Source: Nitrosopumilus sp. BACL13 MAG-121220-bin23 (GTDB lineage: Archaea > Thermoproteota > Nitrososphaeria > Nitrososphaerales > Nitrosopumilaceae). Taken from it: 6,494 bases of DNA. The stretch spans positions 1 through 6,494 of the forward strand of contig LIAL01000060.1 in NCBI GenBank assembly GCA_001437625.1. Direction: 5' to 3'. The notes beneath the pieces were generated by a model. The model was given only the letters and a program-made list of their open reading frames with translations. It was not told the DNA's origin and did no database searches. Shown piece by piece: positions 5,317-6,494 of this stretch (its first letter is position 1; every line of letters starts with the position of its first letter). Position numbers and translations under genes: made by a program.

Positions 5317-5730
5317 ATGTCTACTAATTCAAAAAGTAATGAATGGAATTCATTGTGGGGAGAGTATTCAAAATCTCTTGAAAATTGGAAAGCAATATTT
5401 GAACAATTCCAAAATGCCAGTAATGAGATGCAAACAAAATTCAATAAAGTTTGGGAAAAAGCAGGTGCAGAATCTAGCACTAAAACCATGAAGGATTTTA
5501 CAGAAAAATGGCAAAAATCTATGAGTGATGCTGGAATAACATCATTCAAAGATTTTACAGATAATTGGCAAAAATCTATGAGTGATGCAAATACTTCCAC
5601 ATTCAAAGATTTTACAGACAATTGGCAAAAATCTCTTAATTCTTCAGGGATGGAACAAATGAATGCTTATGGAGAAATGATGAAAAAATTTTCAGAAACT
5701 TGGAACTCCATGTGGCCAAAATCCCAATAA
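5317..5730 (+). CDS. Repeat-containing phasin-like protein, 137 aa
   Basis: This is a soluble, Trp-, Lys- and Ser-rich protein, probably all helical, with no signal peptide or membrane segment. Its centre (residues 58-114) is three tandem 19-residue units of the form FKDFTDNWQKSMSDA plus a variable Ser/Thr tail. Looser copies flank it (SLENWKAIFEQFQ; FNKVWEKAG; FSETWNSMW), so the whole protein may be built from one ancestral motif with a regularly placed aromatic pair (F-x(4)-W). Such amphipathic helices with one aromatic face would suit binding to a hydrophobic granule surface, as phasins do. No known family is recognised, so the phasin role is inferred from composition, size and closeness to phaEC. 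The N-terminus (MSTNSKSN) resembles that of the 1147 gene (MSTQTTNTN). A T-rich terminator follows directly. Confidence 0.75.
   Translation: MSTNSKSNEWNSLWGEYSKSLENWKAIFEQFQNASNEMQTKFNKVWEKAGAESSTKTMKDFTEKWQKSMSDAGITSFKDFTDNWQKSMSDANTSTFKDFTDNWQKSLNSSGMEQMNAYGEMMKKFSETWNSMWPKSQ
5488..5658 (+). repeat. Three tandem 57-bp in-frame repeats
   Basis: Units start at 5488, 5545 and 5602 and encode 19 residues each. Units 2 and 3 share nearly all bases in their first 36 (GATTTTACAGA, then AATTGGCAAAAATCT). Unit 1 is close (KDFTEKWQKSMSDA). High DNA identity indicates recent duplication or gene conversion, so copy number may vary among strains. Confidence 0.85.
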
Positions 5731-5760
5731 TTTTTTATTTTAATTTCTACTCTATTTTTT
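5731..5760 (+). terminator. T-rich terminator after the repeat phasin-like gene
   Basis: T6 starts directly after the stop codon (5731-5736), followed by further T runs and a second T6 at 5755-5760. This is a typical archaeal T-tract without a stem. Confidence 0.5.
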
Positions 5761-5802
5761 AATCATCAACAAAATACAATTCATTCCTAGAGTTACATCA
5801 TC

Positions 5803-5854
5803 ATTAACCAAAACCACTCAATGAGTAGATACAGTATGACATGTTTTGGTTAAT
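5803..5854. repeat. 12-bp perfect inverted repeat with nested palindrome
   Basis: ATTAACCAAAAC (5803-5814) and GTTTTGGTTAAT (5843-5854) pair fully around a 28-base loop. The loop itself contains ACTCA-A-TGAGT (5816-5826). The arms contain G and C, so this is less likely to be chance than the AT-only repeats nearby. It could be the core of a small RNA or a protein-binding site. No gene is attached. Confidence 0.6.
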
Positions 5855-5960
5855 CTTGGTCTCTTAAGTACATCAAACCACAAATCCAAAGAAAAGTAAC
5901 TTTTTTAGGAAATTAATGAATTATTATACCTGATTTTAAGAATTTTTGGAGTAGTCTAAT

Positions 5961-5997
5961 CTGCTTTGATTATTACTGCTTTGATTATTACTGCTTT
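5961..5997. repeat. 15-bp tandem repeat, about 2.5 copies
   Basis: CTGCTTTGATTATTA occurs at 5961-5975 and again at 5976-5990 without mismatch, followed by CTGCTTT to 5997. It lies outside any gene and shows recent slippage duplication. It is too short and too regular for CRISPR. Confidence 0.8.
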
Positions 5998-6045
5998 AAC
6001 TAAAAATTCAATTATAAAATAGTATTAAACCAAATTAATTTACAA

Positions 6046-6180
6046 TAAAATAACTTTTTTATTAACATATAAAATCATGCCAAGAAAAACAAGCCAACTA
6101 TTTCACACCCTTAACGTAATGTAACAAGTTGGTGTACATAGTAATACATCTGAAAGTTATTTTAAGAATTGTGTTGGCTT
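6046..6180. repeat. Two crossing inverted repeats, possible structured RNA
   Basis: TAAAATAACTTT (6046-6057) pairs with AAAGTTATTTTA (6153-6164), a perfect 12 bp. AAGCCAAC (6091-6098) pairs with GTTGGCTT (6173-6180), a perfect 8 bp. The pairings cross, so they would be alternatives or a pseudoknot. ATATAAAA at 6067-6074 could be a TATA box starting RNA near 6093-6097, close to the second repeat's left arm. No known RNA family is recognised. Confidence 0.35.
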
Positions 6181-6494
6181 CTAACTATATCATGTATCCA
6201 CGTTATAAAAAAATGAATAATATTTGTAAAATTAAAACAACAAGAAAGGTGGAAAACATGGAGAACGTAAATGAACCCTAACATGAATTGTTTTCCTTAC
6301 TCATCATTCTACGACGCAGAGATAATGGTTTCTTGTTAACTCTATTATGCACATGTTGTATTTAATGATGATCAAGAATGATACAATTAGAAATCATATG
6401 ATTGAATTTATCTAAAAATAGATAGTAATCAAAACCAAGTAGTCATCTATCGACAACTCTATGTTATGGTCCAAACATCAAACTTCGATTGATG

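Larger units (their letters stand above)
5763..6494. other. Non-coding tail with several inverted and tandem repeats
   Basis: About 730 bases hold no convincing gene on either strand, no recognisable tRNA and no mobile-element sign. Visible structure includes: the 12-bp inverted repeat at 5803-5854; AAAAGT-A-ACTTTT (5892-5904) running into T6; the 15-bp tandem repeat at 5961-5997; crossing inverted repeats at 6046-6180; GGAAAACA (6251-6258) with TGTTTTCC (6289-6296); the 12-bp palindrome AATCATATGATT (6392-6403); TATCTA-AAAA-TAGATA (6409-6424); and CATCAA (6476-6481) with TTGATG (6489-6494). TAACTTTTTTA occurs twice (5897-5907, 6051-6061). Some are expected by chance in AT-rich DNA; together they suggest small RNAs or decayed sequence. 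Confidence 0.5.

Noticed and set aside
5301..5621. Open frame of 106 codons on the minus strand with repeated LIDFC and SVKS words.
   Set aside because: It is the antisense of the tandem repeats in the 5317 gene; the repetition comes from that gene.
5488..5997. Possible CRISPR-like arrays from the 57-bp and 15-bp repeats.
   Set aside because: The 57-bp units are in-frame coding repeats without spacers. The 15-bp units are directly adjacent and too short. No cas genes are present.
6192..6281. Open frame of 29 codons (MYPRYKKMNN and on), with AGGTGG before an internal ATG at 6258.
   Set aside because: It is short enough to be chance, has no TATA box at leaderless distance, and matches no family I know. 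The internal start gives only seven residues.
6365..6371. ATGATGA, a perfect C box of a C/D guide RNA.
   Set aside because: No CTGA D box lies at suitable distance downstream.
5763..6494. tRNA or insertion-sequence remnant in the gene-free tail.
   Set aside because: No T-loop consensus (GGTTCRAATCC type) or acceptor-stem layout is seen. No transposase fragments or terminal repeats with a target duplication were found.

Overview
The window is AT-rich DNA from an archaeon, most likely an ammonia-oxidising member of the Nitrososphaerota (Nitrosopumilus/Nitrosarchaeum-like). The evidence for this is TATA boxes about 26 bases upstream of several start codons (leaderless transcripts), T-rich terminators, stand-alone RAM (Lrp/AsnC ligand-binding) genes, and a small protein of the thaumarchaeal DUF6659 type. 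The genus is inferred from gene content and base composition; there is no marker gene.

Layout. Positions 43-860 hold a two-gene unit encoding three RAM domains without a DNA-binding domain. Positions 861-1146 are a control region with repeated TGGTAAT half-sites and a TATA box. A plus-strand series follows: a phasin-like helical protein (1147-1575), an alpha/beta hydrolase (1654-2442), and a small protein joining a phasin-like helical part to an AbrB/SpoVT swapped-hairpin domain (2474-2905). Convergent to these, on the minus strand, is a phaE-phaC operon (4753 down to 3103) encoding a class III-type polyhydroxyalkanoate (PHA) synthase. Diverging from phaE across only 53 bases is a DUF6659-like gene (4807-5199). 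Then comes another phasin-like gene with three tandem 57-bp repeats (5317-5730). The last 760 or so bases have no convincing gene but contain several inverted and tandem repeats.

Function. The window reads as a PHA storage-granule locus. PhaE and PhaC would polymerise hydroxyacyl-CoA. Three small, mostly helical proteins of different design are candidate granule-surface proteins. One of them carries an AbrB-type domain and could couple granule state to transcription, as bacterial PhaR and haloarchaeal AbrB-like PhaR do. The hydrolase between two phasin-like genes is a candidate depolymerase or oligomer hydrolase. The assignments of PhaC, PhaE, the hydrolase and the RAM domains are firm. The phasin assignments rest on context and composition.

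The observations most worth checking are: a 10-bp-periodic TGGTAAT element near the starts of two phasin-like genes; a single TATA-like box midway between the phaE and DUF6659 starts; the phasin-AbrB fusion; the repeat-built phasin-like protein; and the structured non-coding tail.
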